Shown here: positions 53,092 through 60,899 of the stretch, in pieces
Numbering within the stretch: position 1 is the stretch's first letter
Layout: each line of letters begins with the position of its first letter
Assembly: GCA_011369465.1 (NCBI GenBank)
Contig: DRQG01000067.1
Span: forward strand, 1 to 60,899
Direction of reading: 5' to 3'
DNA: 60,899 nucleotides
DNA from: Caldithrix abyssi
Lineage (GTDB): Bacteria > Calditrichota > Calditrichia > Calditrichales > Calditrichaceae
Translations under genes and position numbers: made by a program
The notes under the pieces: model-generated
The model's input: only the letters and a program-made list of their open reading frames with translations
The model's database searches: none
What the model was told of the DNA's origin: nothing

Positions 53092-56000
53092 TCAATTGGT
53101 TGAATCAAGAACTTCGCGAATTTTTTGACCAAGGGCATGAAGCGTATAAGGCTTTTGTATAAAAAGCTCCTCGATTTCGCTTTTAGAGTTTGTTTTAAAA
53201 CGATCGCCTGCGAAACCGGAAGCATATAAAAATTTTACATCCGGCAGTATTTGTTTTGTTTTGTTAGCAAATTCGATTCCATCCATTTCCGGCATTATCA
53301 GATCGGTTATAATTAAATCCGGTTTGCAGGAAGCCTCTTTAAGCAGATGCAGCGCTTGCTTACCATTATTAGCTTCCGTAACCTGATAATTCAGAGCCTG
53401 AAGCATCTCACTGGCAAGCGCTCGTACTTCTTCATCATCATCCACAATCAGAACATGCTTGTGCCCTACCGCCGGGACAAATGTTTCTTTTTGCAGTTCT
53501 ACGCTATCTTCTGTTATATCAACAGCAGGCCAATAAATATTAAATTGAGTTCCCTTGTTCAACTCACTTAAAACTTCGATCTTCCCGTTATTTTGCTCTA
53601 CAATTCCATATACAGTGGCCAAACCCAGCCCTGTGCCTTTGCCGGTTTCTTTTGTTGTAAAGAACGGCTCGAAAATTTTGTCTTTTACATCTTCCGGCAT
53701 CCCGCTGCCGGTATCGCTAACAGAAAATAATACATAGTCGCCGTTTTTCATATCTGTGGTGGCTTTGGCAGACGCATGGTAAAAAGAGACTGCTTTGGTA
53801 GCAATTATTATTTTACGTTCGGAATTTCCTGTTCTGTTTTCATTTAAGGCGTCTCTGGCGTTTACAACCAGATTAATTAAAATTTGTTCAATTTGAACCG
53901 GATCAGCCTTTATATATGGTAACTGCGGATCCAATTCGGTTTTGATTTGAATATCTTTGCCGATTAGACGGGCCATCATCTTGGTTAAATCTTGTATCAT
54001 TGTATTTAAATTGACAACTTTTATTTCCGCACTTTGTTTTCGTGTGAAAGCAAGCAATTGCCGTACAAGGTCTGAAGCCCGTTCTCCGGCTCTAAAAATA
54101 GCTCTAAAATATTCATGGACCTTTTTGTCTTTTGTTTTGATTGTTGAGGCCAGTTCGGAGTAGCCGTTGATAACGGTAAGCAGGTTGTTAAAATCGTGGG
54201 CAATACCTCCGGTTAGCCGGCCAACCGTTTCCATTTTTTGCGCCTGCGACAATTGTTCCCTCAGTTTTCTCTGATCCGTCCGATCTTCCAACATACCAAT
54301 AAAATTTACAACCTCATCCGATTCATTTTTAATGGGAAAAACAGTTGCGGATACAAATATCTTTTTATCGTTTTTTAAATTCATTTCAAATTCACTGTGC
54401 CAATTGTCTTCGGTTTCCAGCGTTGACCAGAGAGATTTAAACATTTCTTTAGGAAACACGGAAAATTCATCATATCGAAACAAGCGGCCGATTAGTTCAT
54501 TCTGCCGATAGCCGGTAATTTCTGATGCCTGTCGATTCGCGTATTCGATTGTGCCCTTGGGGTCGGTAATAATGACAAAGATTGGACTTTTTTCAATGGC
54601 ATATGACAATTTTGTTATTTTTTCATTGGCGATGATTTTATCGGTTACATCTCTGTTTATGCTTATTAATACATCCGTGCCATTTAAGGAAATGATGCGA
54701 AGAATAACTTCAGTCCAATATTCCGTTTTATCTTTGCGGATTTTTTTTTCGACGAAACGGATTTCTTTGTTTGCTGCGATTTCTTTTTCACGGGCCAACG
54801 CTTTCTGACTATTGTTTTTATCAGCACATAATTGTGATAAAATATTCATATTGAGCAGTTCTTCCCGGGTATAACCGGTTTGCTGTTCAGCCGCCCGGTT
54901 AGCATCCAGAATAAGGCCTTTCGAATCAGCATCCAGTGAAGTAATGAAAATCGCGTCCGGCATATCTTCGAACAAATGCCGGAATTTCTGTTCGCTTTCC
55001 TTTAAAGCATTTTCCTTTTTTACTCTATCGGTGATATCGCGTCCGGAGGAGACGATAAATGTTTCGTCTTTAACGGCTACCATAGAAAAAGAAAATTCAA
55101 GCGGGAACTCTTCCCCGTTACTACGCAGGCCATCAACACGATAGGTTTTGTTAACTAAGCGGTCGAAATTTCTTGTTTTAAAAATATCGTTAAATGCCCG
55201 GTTATGCGCTTCTTTGTATCGTTCGGGTATCAAACAATCAATGGATTTACCAAGCATCTCTTTTTCGGTACGGAGGAACATTTTTTCTGCGGCCGGATTA
55301 AATAAAAAACACACCCCTTTTTTATTTACACCAATAATAGCTTCGTGCGAAGCATTGACCACACCTTTAAAGATCGACTCGCTTTTTTGTAACGCCAACC
55401 ATTGGGTATACTTTTCGGTAATATCATGGATAATCGCCTGTACAAAGGTCATATTGTTTAGAGAAAACGGACTTAGTTCTATTTCGGCATGGATCGCTTT
55501 CTTATCCATTCGGCATAATTCCAACCGAAAGCTCTGGGGTTCTCCATTAAAAGCCAGCTTGATTTTTTCAGTAACCATACGAACGGTTTCGTCATTTCCA
55601 TCTTTCTTGGGTAAAAAATCAATTACGGATGAAGCTAAAAGCCGTTCCTTTGAAGCGGCGAATAATTTTTGTGCGGCCTCATTGCAATCTACAAATAAAT
55701 CTTCGATCAGGATAAAAATGGCATCATTCGATTTTTCGAACAGAGTCTGGTATTTTGTCTCATTTTCAGTCAGGGCTTTTAGCGCTTCCACGTTGAAGGA
55801 GTTGCCCCTAAATGGTTGTCTCTTTTCACTTGCTTTTTTATACGCATAAGTAATTAATACTGCCGTCTGTTCATTTTTATCCATCAGCGTTTTGAAGCTT
55901 AACTCAACCGGAATAACCTGCTTGTTTTTTGCAATAACATCCAATTGAATTTCGCTACTGTTTTTGAAACCGTTTGATAAAAATAAGTTAAATTTTTCTT

Positions 56001-56196
56001 TACTATCCGGCGTTAAAAAATTGTTTATTTTTTTCCCGATAATTTCCGATTCTTCATGGCCGGTAAGCTTCTTCCTTGCTTTATTACAATAGATAATTGT
56101 TTTGTTTTTGTCCAAAATCTCAAAACTGACCGGCGCATTTTCCAAAATAAAATATAAGGCATCCCAATCAACTAAGTTTTTTAGCATATTTTTCAT
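53092..56196 (-). CDS. Hybrid sensor kinase with five PAS domains, HisKA, HATPase and receiver domain
   Basis: 1034 residues, no membrane helix, so cytosolic. PAS domains lie at about 14-125, 150-265, 275-395, 405-520 and 530-645 (typical pieces [57 protein letters not shown]). The kinase core has [20 protein letters not shown] with His667, [11 protein letters not shown], the N-box [17 protein letters not shown], and [16 protein letters not shown]. The C-terminal receiver has [13 protein letters not shown] with Asp965. No adjacent output gene is seen, so the phosphate target is unknown. AGGA 5 bases before ATG 56196. Confidence 0.9.
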   Translation of the reverse strand: MKNMLKNLVDWDALYFILENAPVSFEILDKNKTIIYCNKARKKLTGHEESEIIGKKINNFLTPDSKEKFNLFLSNGFKNSSEIQLDVIAKNKQVIPVELSFKTLMDKNEQTAVLITYAYKKASEKRQPFRGNSFNVEALKALTENETKYQTLFEKSNDAIFILIEDLFVDCNEAAQKLFAASKERLLASSVIDFLPKKDGNDETVRMVTEKIKLAFNGEPQSFRLELCRMDKKAIHAEIELSPFSLNNMTFVQAIIHDITEKYTQWLALQKSESIFKGVVNASHEAIIGVNKKGVCFLFNPAAEKMFLRTEKEMLGKSIDCLIPERYKEAHNRAFNDIFKTRNFDRLVNKTYRVDGLRSNGEEFPLEFSFSMVAVKDETFIVSSGRDITDRVKKENALKESEQKFRHLFEDMPDAIFITSLDADSKGLILDANRAAEQQTGYTREELLNMNILSQLCADKNNSQKALAREKEIAANKEIRFVEKKIRKDKTEYWTEVILRIISLNGTDVLISINRDVTDKIIANEKITKLSYAIEKSPIFVIITDPKGTIEYANRQASEITGYRQNELIGRLFRYDEFSVFPKEMFKSLWSTLETEDNWHSEFEMNLKNDKKIFVSATVFPIKNESDEVVNFIGMLEDRTDQRKLREQLSQAQKMETVGRLTGGIAHDFNNLLTVINGYSELASTIKTKDKKVHEYFRAIFRAGERASDLVRQLLAFTRKQSAEIKVVNLNTMIQDLTKMMARLIGKDIQIKTELDPQLPYIKADPVQIEQILINLVVNARDALNENRTGNSERKIIIATKAVSFYHASAKATTDMKNGDYVLFSVSDTGSGMPEDVKDKIFEPFFTTKETGKGTGLGLATVYGIVEQNNGKIEVLSELNKGTQFNIYWPAVDITEDSVELQKETFVPAVGHKHVLIVDDDEEVRALASEMLQALNYQVTEANNGKQALHLLKEASCKPDLIITDLIMPEMDGIEFANKTKQILPDVKFLYASGFAGDRFKTNSKSEIEELFIQKPYTLHALGQKIREVLDSTN

Positions 56197-56754
56197 TCTC
56201 TTCCTAAAAACATAGTTTAAGCATTAAATAGTGCACGCACATGATAGCAGGTCGCTTATGTTCAGATTTTTCATTTTAAACTGGTTTTATAACGTCTGAA
56301 ACTAATCCACGAGTTTCTTTATCCCATGATTATATTTAATTTTACCTGTCTAACTTTAGGTAAAAAACCGAATGAATTCTTGTGGTTTTTGCAGCCCATT
56401 AGGGTATTTTTTTATTATAGATGTGTTACGCACTGATTCACACAGTTTATCGGCAGCTTATAAAAAAAAATAAGACAAAGCAGGTAAAAAATTATCAAAA
56501 AAGGCTGTCCACAGTATACACGAGACCGTCATTGTGTTGTAACCGAGTGTTTTTTATTTAACTATAAGGACTTTTATGTACGATTAATGTATTCTGTTTG
56601 AAAACGGATTAAATAGACTCTGGAACTGTGCTGCGCTGCGGTAAACAGCGTATATGGCGTCAAAGCTAACTATTGCCGTTATGCGATGGCCAGCCCCAGA
56701 ACCCTAAATCGATAAAAACCAATTATTTTGATACATTATTAATTTACACCGGAA
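56197..56754. other. Gene-free stretch
   Basis: 558 bases between the hybrid kinase and the T9SS propeller gene, both minus strand. Mostly AT-rich to 56600, then a GC-richer part. No ORF, hairpin or repeat that I trust. Confidence 0.5.
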
Positions 56755-58089
56755 TCATCGCATCAAGATCATCTTTCGCGTCATCGATTTTTCACCGACC
56801 GTTAACCGGTAAAAATAGACACCGCTGGAAAGATGCGATGCGTTAAAATGCACCTGGTATTTTCCCGGATTTTGCTTGGCATTAACCAGCGTGGCTACTT
56901 TTTGCCCCAGAGCGTTGTAAACCGACAATTGCACAGTACTGCCAGATGATAGCCGATAGCTAATGGCTGTTGTGGGATTGAAGGGATTGGGATAATTTTG
57001 ATATAGCTCCGGACTTGTCGGCAGAAGTGATGTTTTCTCTAAACCGGTTGTTTTCGCCCGGGTGAAAATGGAAATGCCGTTGTATCCATTATACATGGTT
57101 GAGCACCACACTTCAGTGGAATCGGCTGATTCGCGGACAGCCAGATCGATCACATAGTTTCCGGCAATACCGGAATTGTCGGTGTAGTAACTCAAAATTT
57201 GCGTACCGCTGTACATCCCAAGTCCTTGTTCGGTCATAGCAAACCATTTGGTTCCTTCCGAATCAAGAGCAACTTTTTTGATGGCATTATTAGGATTCCA
57301 GGCGTCTGCCATATTAAAGATTTCCCAACCGCTGCCGTCGTAAATACATAACTGTCCGTTTTCGCAACCAACGACCATTCTTCCGTCACCATAAACCGTA
57401 CCCCCGTCCATCAGGGCAATATCATTTACCCACTGATCATACTGATCACCGACACTCACATTTTGCCAATCGGTTCCGTCGTATTTCATCAAACCGCTGT
57501 TGGTGCCCACCCACACAACGGATTCTTGCGAATTCGGATCGGGATTATGTTCAACCACGATAGCGTTCACGCTGTTGTCCGGCAAAATACCCGAAGCCTG
57601 ATCAAAATATTCCCAGCTTTTTCCGTCATATCTGAACAAACCGTTTGACCAGGCTCCAATCCAGATAGCGCCGCCTTCTTCATCCGGCCCTCCATTTTGA
57701 ATAGCCAGATCGGTTAAAAAAGAAAAATTATGTCCGGTGGAATCACTGGTATATTGGGTAAATGTATTATTGTGCATTTTAAACAGTCCGTCATATTCTG
57801 TGGCAATCCAGTATGCGCCGTTTTTGTCCTTTACAATGGCCTTTACCATATCCGCAGTAAAAGGATCTGCTGTTTTTGAATTGTAAAGACGATATGTCCC
57901 GTCGGAATAGTGTATCAGTCCTGAATCCTGAGTGCAGAACCAAATGGAACCGTCATCATCAAATAGGATATCCAGAATGGTGTTGGTGGGCAAATCGGAA
58001 TTATCTGTATTAAGATATTTCCAGCTATCTGCGCTTACAGAGGAGATAAAGCTCCAGCTTATGAGTAAAACGGATAAAACACGGAACAT
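56755..58089 (-). CDS. Secreted two-component-regulator-type propeller protein with T9SS sorting domain
   Basis: 444 residues from ATG 58089 (AAAGGG 7 bases upstream; a TTG at 58095 is in frame). Signal peptide ends VSADS. Repeats of about 45-50 residues follow the pattern DxxGxxWxxTxxxGLxxY: DDDGSIWFCTQDSGLIHY, DKNGAYWIATEYDGLFKM, EGGAIWIGAWSNGLFRY, ESVVWVGTNSGLMKY. The C-terminal T9SS domain has LYQNYPNPFNPTTAISY and RKMILMR. Similar propellers form the sensor part of hybrid two-component systems, but here the domain is secreted alone. The next gene downstream is the PAS hybrid kinase. Confidence 0.88.
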   Translation of the reverse strand: MFRVLSVLLISWSFISSVSADSWKYLNTDNSDLPTNTILDILFDDDGSIWFCTQDSGLIHYSDGTYRLYNSKTADPFTADMVKAIVKDKNGAYWIATEYDGLFKMHNNTFTQYTSDSTGHNFSFLTDLAIQNGGPDEEGGAIWIGAWSNGLFRYDGKSWEYFDQASGILPDNSVNAIVVEHNPDPNSQESVVWVGTNSGLMKYDGTDWQNVSVGDQYDQWVNDIALMDGGTVYGDGRMVVGCENGQLCIYDGSGWEIFNMADAWNPNNAIKKVALDSEGTKWFAMTEQGLGMYSGTQILSYYTDNSGIAGNYVIDLAVRESADSTEVWCSTMYNGYNGISIFTRAKTTGLEKTSLLPTSPELYQNYPNPFNPTTAISYRLSSGSTVQLSVYNALGQKVATLVNAKQNPGKYQVHFNASHLSSGVYFYRLTVGEKSMTRKMILMR

Positions 58090-58095
58090 TTTCAA

Positions 58096-58540
58096 ACCCT
58101 TTCTTTGTTAAGAACTTTGATGGAGCTATTTCATATAAAAATAGAGTGTTTTTTCCGTTTACTCGGAATATATAGCATATTTGTTAATTCTAATTTTAAA
58201 CAGAGAGGTTATTTTAGCATTTAATGTGCATATTTTTAATCCGGATAAATAATATGAAATTTTTTATAATTATAGATAAAATACTCTGTTAAAATACGGT
58301 TAACTAAGAATAAGCAATAAATATTTGCGATTTAAAGAAGAGTTGACCACCAATATAAAGCAGGCGGCAAGCTTAATAAGAGGTAGATGATATCGTCCAA
58401 TTTATTATGTTGAGAAGAAATTACCACTACGCATAAATCGCATTTTCCTCTGTTAGAAGCAGGAAACTTCATGCGTTATGATGTATTCTTCAGATTTGAA
58501 ACAATGCAATTTCAACAAAAAACCGGTCACAATTTAGAGA
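58096..58540. other. Gene-free AT-rich stretch
   Basis: 445 bases between the Tex gene end and the propeller gene start. AT-rich up to about 58340. It should contain the promoter of the propeller gene. No repeat or RNA gene recognised. Confidence 0.5.
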
Positions 58541-60712
58541 TTATTTTTCATCCAGTATCATGGAAAGCCCGATGCGGCCGCGTTCCAGGTCGATGGAAAC
58601 CACCTTTACTTCCAACACATCGCCCACGGAAACCACTTCCAGCGGATTTTTGACATATTTTTTGGCCATTTTGCTCACGTGCACCAGGCCGTCCTGCTTT
58701 ACGCCGATATCCACAAAGGCGCCGAAATCCACCACGTTACGCACAGTGCCTTTGAGCACCATGCCCTCTTTCAGGTCTTCCATTTTCAGCACTTCGCTTT
58801 TCAGGATCGGTTTGGGCAGTTCGTCGCGCGGGTCAAGCCCCGGCTTTTCCAGGTTGTCCAGAATATCGTTAAACGTCGGTTCGCCGATACCCAGCTCGGC
58901 CAGCAGCTCCCGCAAGTCGACGGCGCTTTCCTTTATCTTCTTTTTAACCTCCCGCCCTTCCTTTTGAATATCTTCGATACCCAGTTTTTGCAGCAGTTTC
59001 TGGGTGGCCTGGTACGATTCCGGGTGAATAGCCGTGTTGTCCAGCGGATTATCGCCTTCGGGAATGCGCAGGAAACCGGCCGCCTGTTGGAAGGCAACCT
59101 CGCCGATGCCATCCACTTGTCTCAAATCTTCGCGGCTGCGGAATGAACCGTGCTCGTTGCGATAGTTCACGATGCTCTCGGCCGTGCGTCCGGTTAAGCC
59201 GGAAACATATTTAAGCAAGGAAGCCGAAGCCGTATTCAGATTTACGCCCACGCTGTTCACCGCCGATTCCACCACCTGTCCCAGTGCGGTAGCCAGACTG
59301 CGCTGGTTCACATCGTGCTGGTATAAACCCACGCCAATGCTTTTGGGATCGATTTTGACCAACTCGGCCAGCGGGTCCTGCAGGCGCCGGGCAATAGAAA
59401 TATTGCCGCGCATAGATGCCTCCAGATCGGGAAATTCCTGCTGAGCGACTTTGGACGCCGAGTACACCGAAGCCCCGGCTTCGTTGACGATGATATAGGC
59501 CAGTTTCCGTTCGTCCTTCATCTCGGAAATAACCTCGGCCACCATCTGTTCGGTTTCGCGGCTGGCCGTGCCGTTGCCAATGGCGATGATATCCACGCCG
59601 TATTTATTGGCCATGCCGCGCACTACGGATTTAGCTTCGAAATATTTGTTCTGCGGCGGATGGGGATAAATGGTGGCGCCCTCCAGATATTTGCCCGTTT
59701 CGTCAATAACCGCCACCTTGCAGCCGGTGCGATAGCCGGGGTCGATACCCATGATTTTTTTACCGCGCACGGGCGGTTGCAGGAGCAGGTTTTTCAGATT
59801 CTCGGCAAAGACGGCAATGGCGTGGGCGTCGGCTTTTTCGGTCAGTTCGTTGCGCACCTCGCGGGCGATGGACGGCGCGACGAGCCGCGTGTAGCTGTCC
59901 TTGATAGCCTCTTTCAGATGCTCGATTAACACGGACTGTGGATTTTTAACGTACATACTCTCGATCTCGGCGGTCATACTCTGGGCGTCCACGTCCACGC
60001 TCACTTTGAGCACGCCTTCCTTTTCGCCGCGGTTGATGGCCAGAATGCGGTGCGGCGGGATGGTGTTTACCGATTCGGAAAAATCATAGTACTGCTCGTA
60101 GGGGGTGCGTTCTTCCGTTTTTTTCACTTCCGAGCGCAGCAGGGCGGTTTTAAAGGTGCGTTGGCGAACCCGTTTGCGCACATCGGCGTCGTCGCTGATG
60201 ATTTCGGCCACGATATCGCGGGCGCCCTGCAGAGCCTCTTCCACGCTGTTGACCTCTTTTTCCGCGTTCACGTAGGGCGCGGCCAGTTCCTCGGGGCTGC
60301 CCTCGGTGGTTTCCTGTTTGAGGATCAATTCGGCCAGCGGCTCCAGACCTCTTTCGCGAGCCACAGTGGCGCGGGTGCGTTTTTTGGGTTTGTAGGGCAG
60401 ATAAAGGTCTTCCAATTCCTGCATTTTGGTCGTTTTTTCAATGCGCTGTTTCAGCTCCGGCGTCAGTTTGCCCTGCTCTTCGATGGATTTGAGAATGGTC
60501 TGCTTGCGCGCTTCCAGATTGCGCAAGTACTGCATACGTTCCTCGATGCTGCGTATGGCATTCTCGTCCAGCGATCCGGTAACCTCTTTACGATACCGGG
60601 CGATAAAGGGCACGGTATTGCCTTCATCCAACAATTGGATGGTATTTTTTATCTGAACAGGATTGAGTCCCAACTCATTGGCAACAAATTCGATCATCTG
60701 TTGTTCGGTCAT
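58541..60712 (-). CDS. tex: Tex-family S1 RNA-binding protein
   Basis: 723 residues from ATG 60712, chosen for AAGGA 9 bases upstream rather than the longer 60745. Order: helical N-terminal Tex domain (VPFIARYRKEVTGSLDE, LYLPYKPKKRTRATVARERG), YqgF-like nuclease fold (KIMGIDPGYRTGCKVAVID), HhH motifs (GLTGRTAESIVNYRNEHG), and the C-terminal S1 domain (GTVRNVVDFGAFVDIGVKQD). Tex proteins bind nucleic acids and affect transcription and tolerance to stress. Length and domain order are normal. Confidence 0.95.
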   Translation of the reverse strand: MTEQQMIEFVANELGLNPVQIKNTIQLLDEGNTVPFIARYRKEVTGSLDENAIRSIEERMQYLRNLEARKQTILKSIEEQGKLTPELKQRIEKTTKMQELEDLYLPYKPKKRTRATVARERGLEPLAELILKQETTEGSPEELAAPYVNAEKEVNSVEEALQGARDIVAEIISDDADVRKRVRQRTFKTALLRSEVKKTEERTPYEQYYDFSESVNTIPPHRILAINRGEKEGVLKVSVDVDAQSMTAEIESMYVKNPQSVLIEHLKEAIKDSYTRLVAPSIAREVRNELTEKADAHAIAVFAENLKNLLLQPPVRGKKIMGIDPGYRTGCKVAVIDETGKYLEGATIYPHPPQNKYFEAKSVVRGMANKYGVDIIAIGNGTASRETEQMVAEVISEMKDERKLAYIIVNEAGASVYSASKVAQQEFPDLEASMRGNISIARRLQDPLAELVKIDPKSIGVGLYQHDVNQRSLATALGQVVESAVNSVGVNLNTASASLLKYVSGLTGRTAESIVNYRNEHGSFRSREDLRQVDGIGEVAFQQAAGFLRIPEGDNPLDNTAIHPESYQATQKLLQKLGIEDIQKEGREVKKKIKESAVDLRELLAELGIGEPTFNDILDNLEKPGLDPRDELPKPILKSEVLKMEDLKEGMVLKGTVRNVVDFGAFVDIGVKQDGLVHVSKMAKKYVKNPLEVVSVGDVLEVKVVSIDLERGRIGLSMILDEK

Positions 60713-60831
60713 AAAAAAAATCCTTCTGCTAAATAAAAAGCACACTGGAATAGTGGCGTTATAAAATTAGGAATTAAGAATAATGTCACTTGGCATGAAC
60801 AAAAGCACCATTTGGCATAGAGCCAATAAAT

Positions 60832-60899
60832 TTAAAAAGGTAGTTTTTCCTGTTCGCGGCGTTTTTGTTCCATTTTTTGTTTTTTAATTTCATCAATAA
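60832..60899 (-). CDS. C-terminal fragment of a gene cut by the window edge
   Basis: The last 21 codons and stop (TAA at 60834-60832) of a minus-strand gene, with a charged helical tail IDEIKKQKMEQKRREQEKLP. Too short to name. It lies 120 bases upstream of tex on the same strand. Confidence 0.5.
   Translation of the reverse strand, partial: IDEIKKQKMEQKRREQEKLPF

Noticed and set aside
55148-55849. 233-residue open frame opposite the PAS hybrid kinase
   Set aside because: The minus strand has well-formed PAS domains in this region; no signal for a gene on the plus strand.
60050-60736. 228-residue open frame opposite tex
   Set aside because: Tex is complete and conserved on the minus strand.

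Overview
The window comes from a bacterium of the Fibrobacteres-Chlorobi-Bacteroidetes (FCB) group, most likely a Calditrichota-like or related uncultured lineage. This is inference. It rests on four secreted proteins that end in type IX secretion (T9SS) sorting domains with NPFNP-type motifs, on a methylmalonyl-CoA mutase split into separate catalytic and cobalamin-binding genes, and on Bacteroidota/Calditrichota-style sensor kinases. I see no tRNA, rRNA, CRISPR array or intact mobile element. Coding density is moderate and most genes carry clear Shine-Dalgarno sequences.

Layout. 1-3638 (minus): a HexNAc salvage cluster made of a sugar nucleotidyltransferase, a NahK-like N-acetylhexosamine kinase and a GH109 alpha-N-acetylgalactosaminidase (cut by the window edge). 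3838-9890: an AbgT-type transporter converges on a 1481-residue acyl-CoA dehydratase activase-like protein. 10423-14048: an AT-rich T9SS protein and a POT peptide transporter. 14495-21204: two HAD phosphatases, a LiaF-like/LytS-like membrane sensor pair, a distant LytTR regulator, two small orphan proteins and a dihydropyrimidinase. 21335-25219: a DPP-IV peptidase, a tiny Cys-containing membrane protein and an S66 LD-carboxypeptidase. 25361-29744: a cysteine synthase-like enzyme, MurB and MurA in tight succession, then an orphan FecCD/BtuC-type permease. 30440-33140: a ferritin-like protein, two tandem paralogous envelope proteins and a lipoprotein. 33203-37202: methylmalonyl-CoA epimerase, MeaB and the split mutase, interrupted by a four-helix-bundle (S23-like) gene. 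37755-40897: a Fic protein, an AAA/DUF4143 ATPase, and the wreck of a second Fic gene fused to an IS1380-type transposase remnant. 40974-48013: two lipoprotein genes, a NarL-type regulator, a TPR sensor kinase and a T9SS propeller protein. 48113-60712: a giant T9SS glycosidase-like protein, a multi-PAS hybrid kinase, another T9SS propeller protein, and Tex. 60832-60899 is the tail of one more gene.

Two patterns stand out beyond the genes. First, a 20-base dyad (consensus AATASGGCATWTGMCSTATT) occurs three times near the NarL/TPR-kinase pair, in front of the lipoprotein operon, the regulator itself and the divergent T9SS gene. This looks like an undescribed local regulon. Second, many intergenic gaps are filled with degenerate 7-9 base tandem repeats of several word families, in part combined with a 38-base palindromic element present three times. 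They resemble the STRR repeats of cyanobacteria and bracket several inserted-looking genes.
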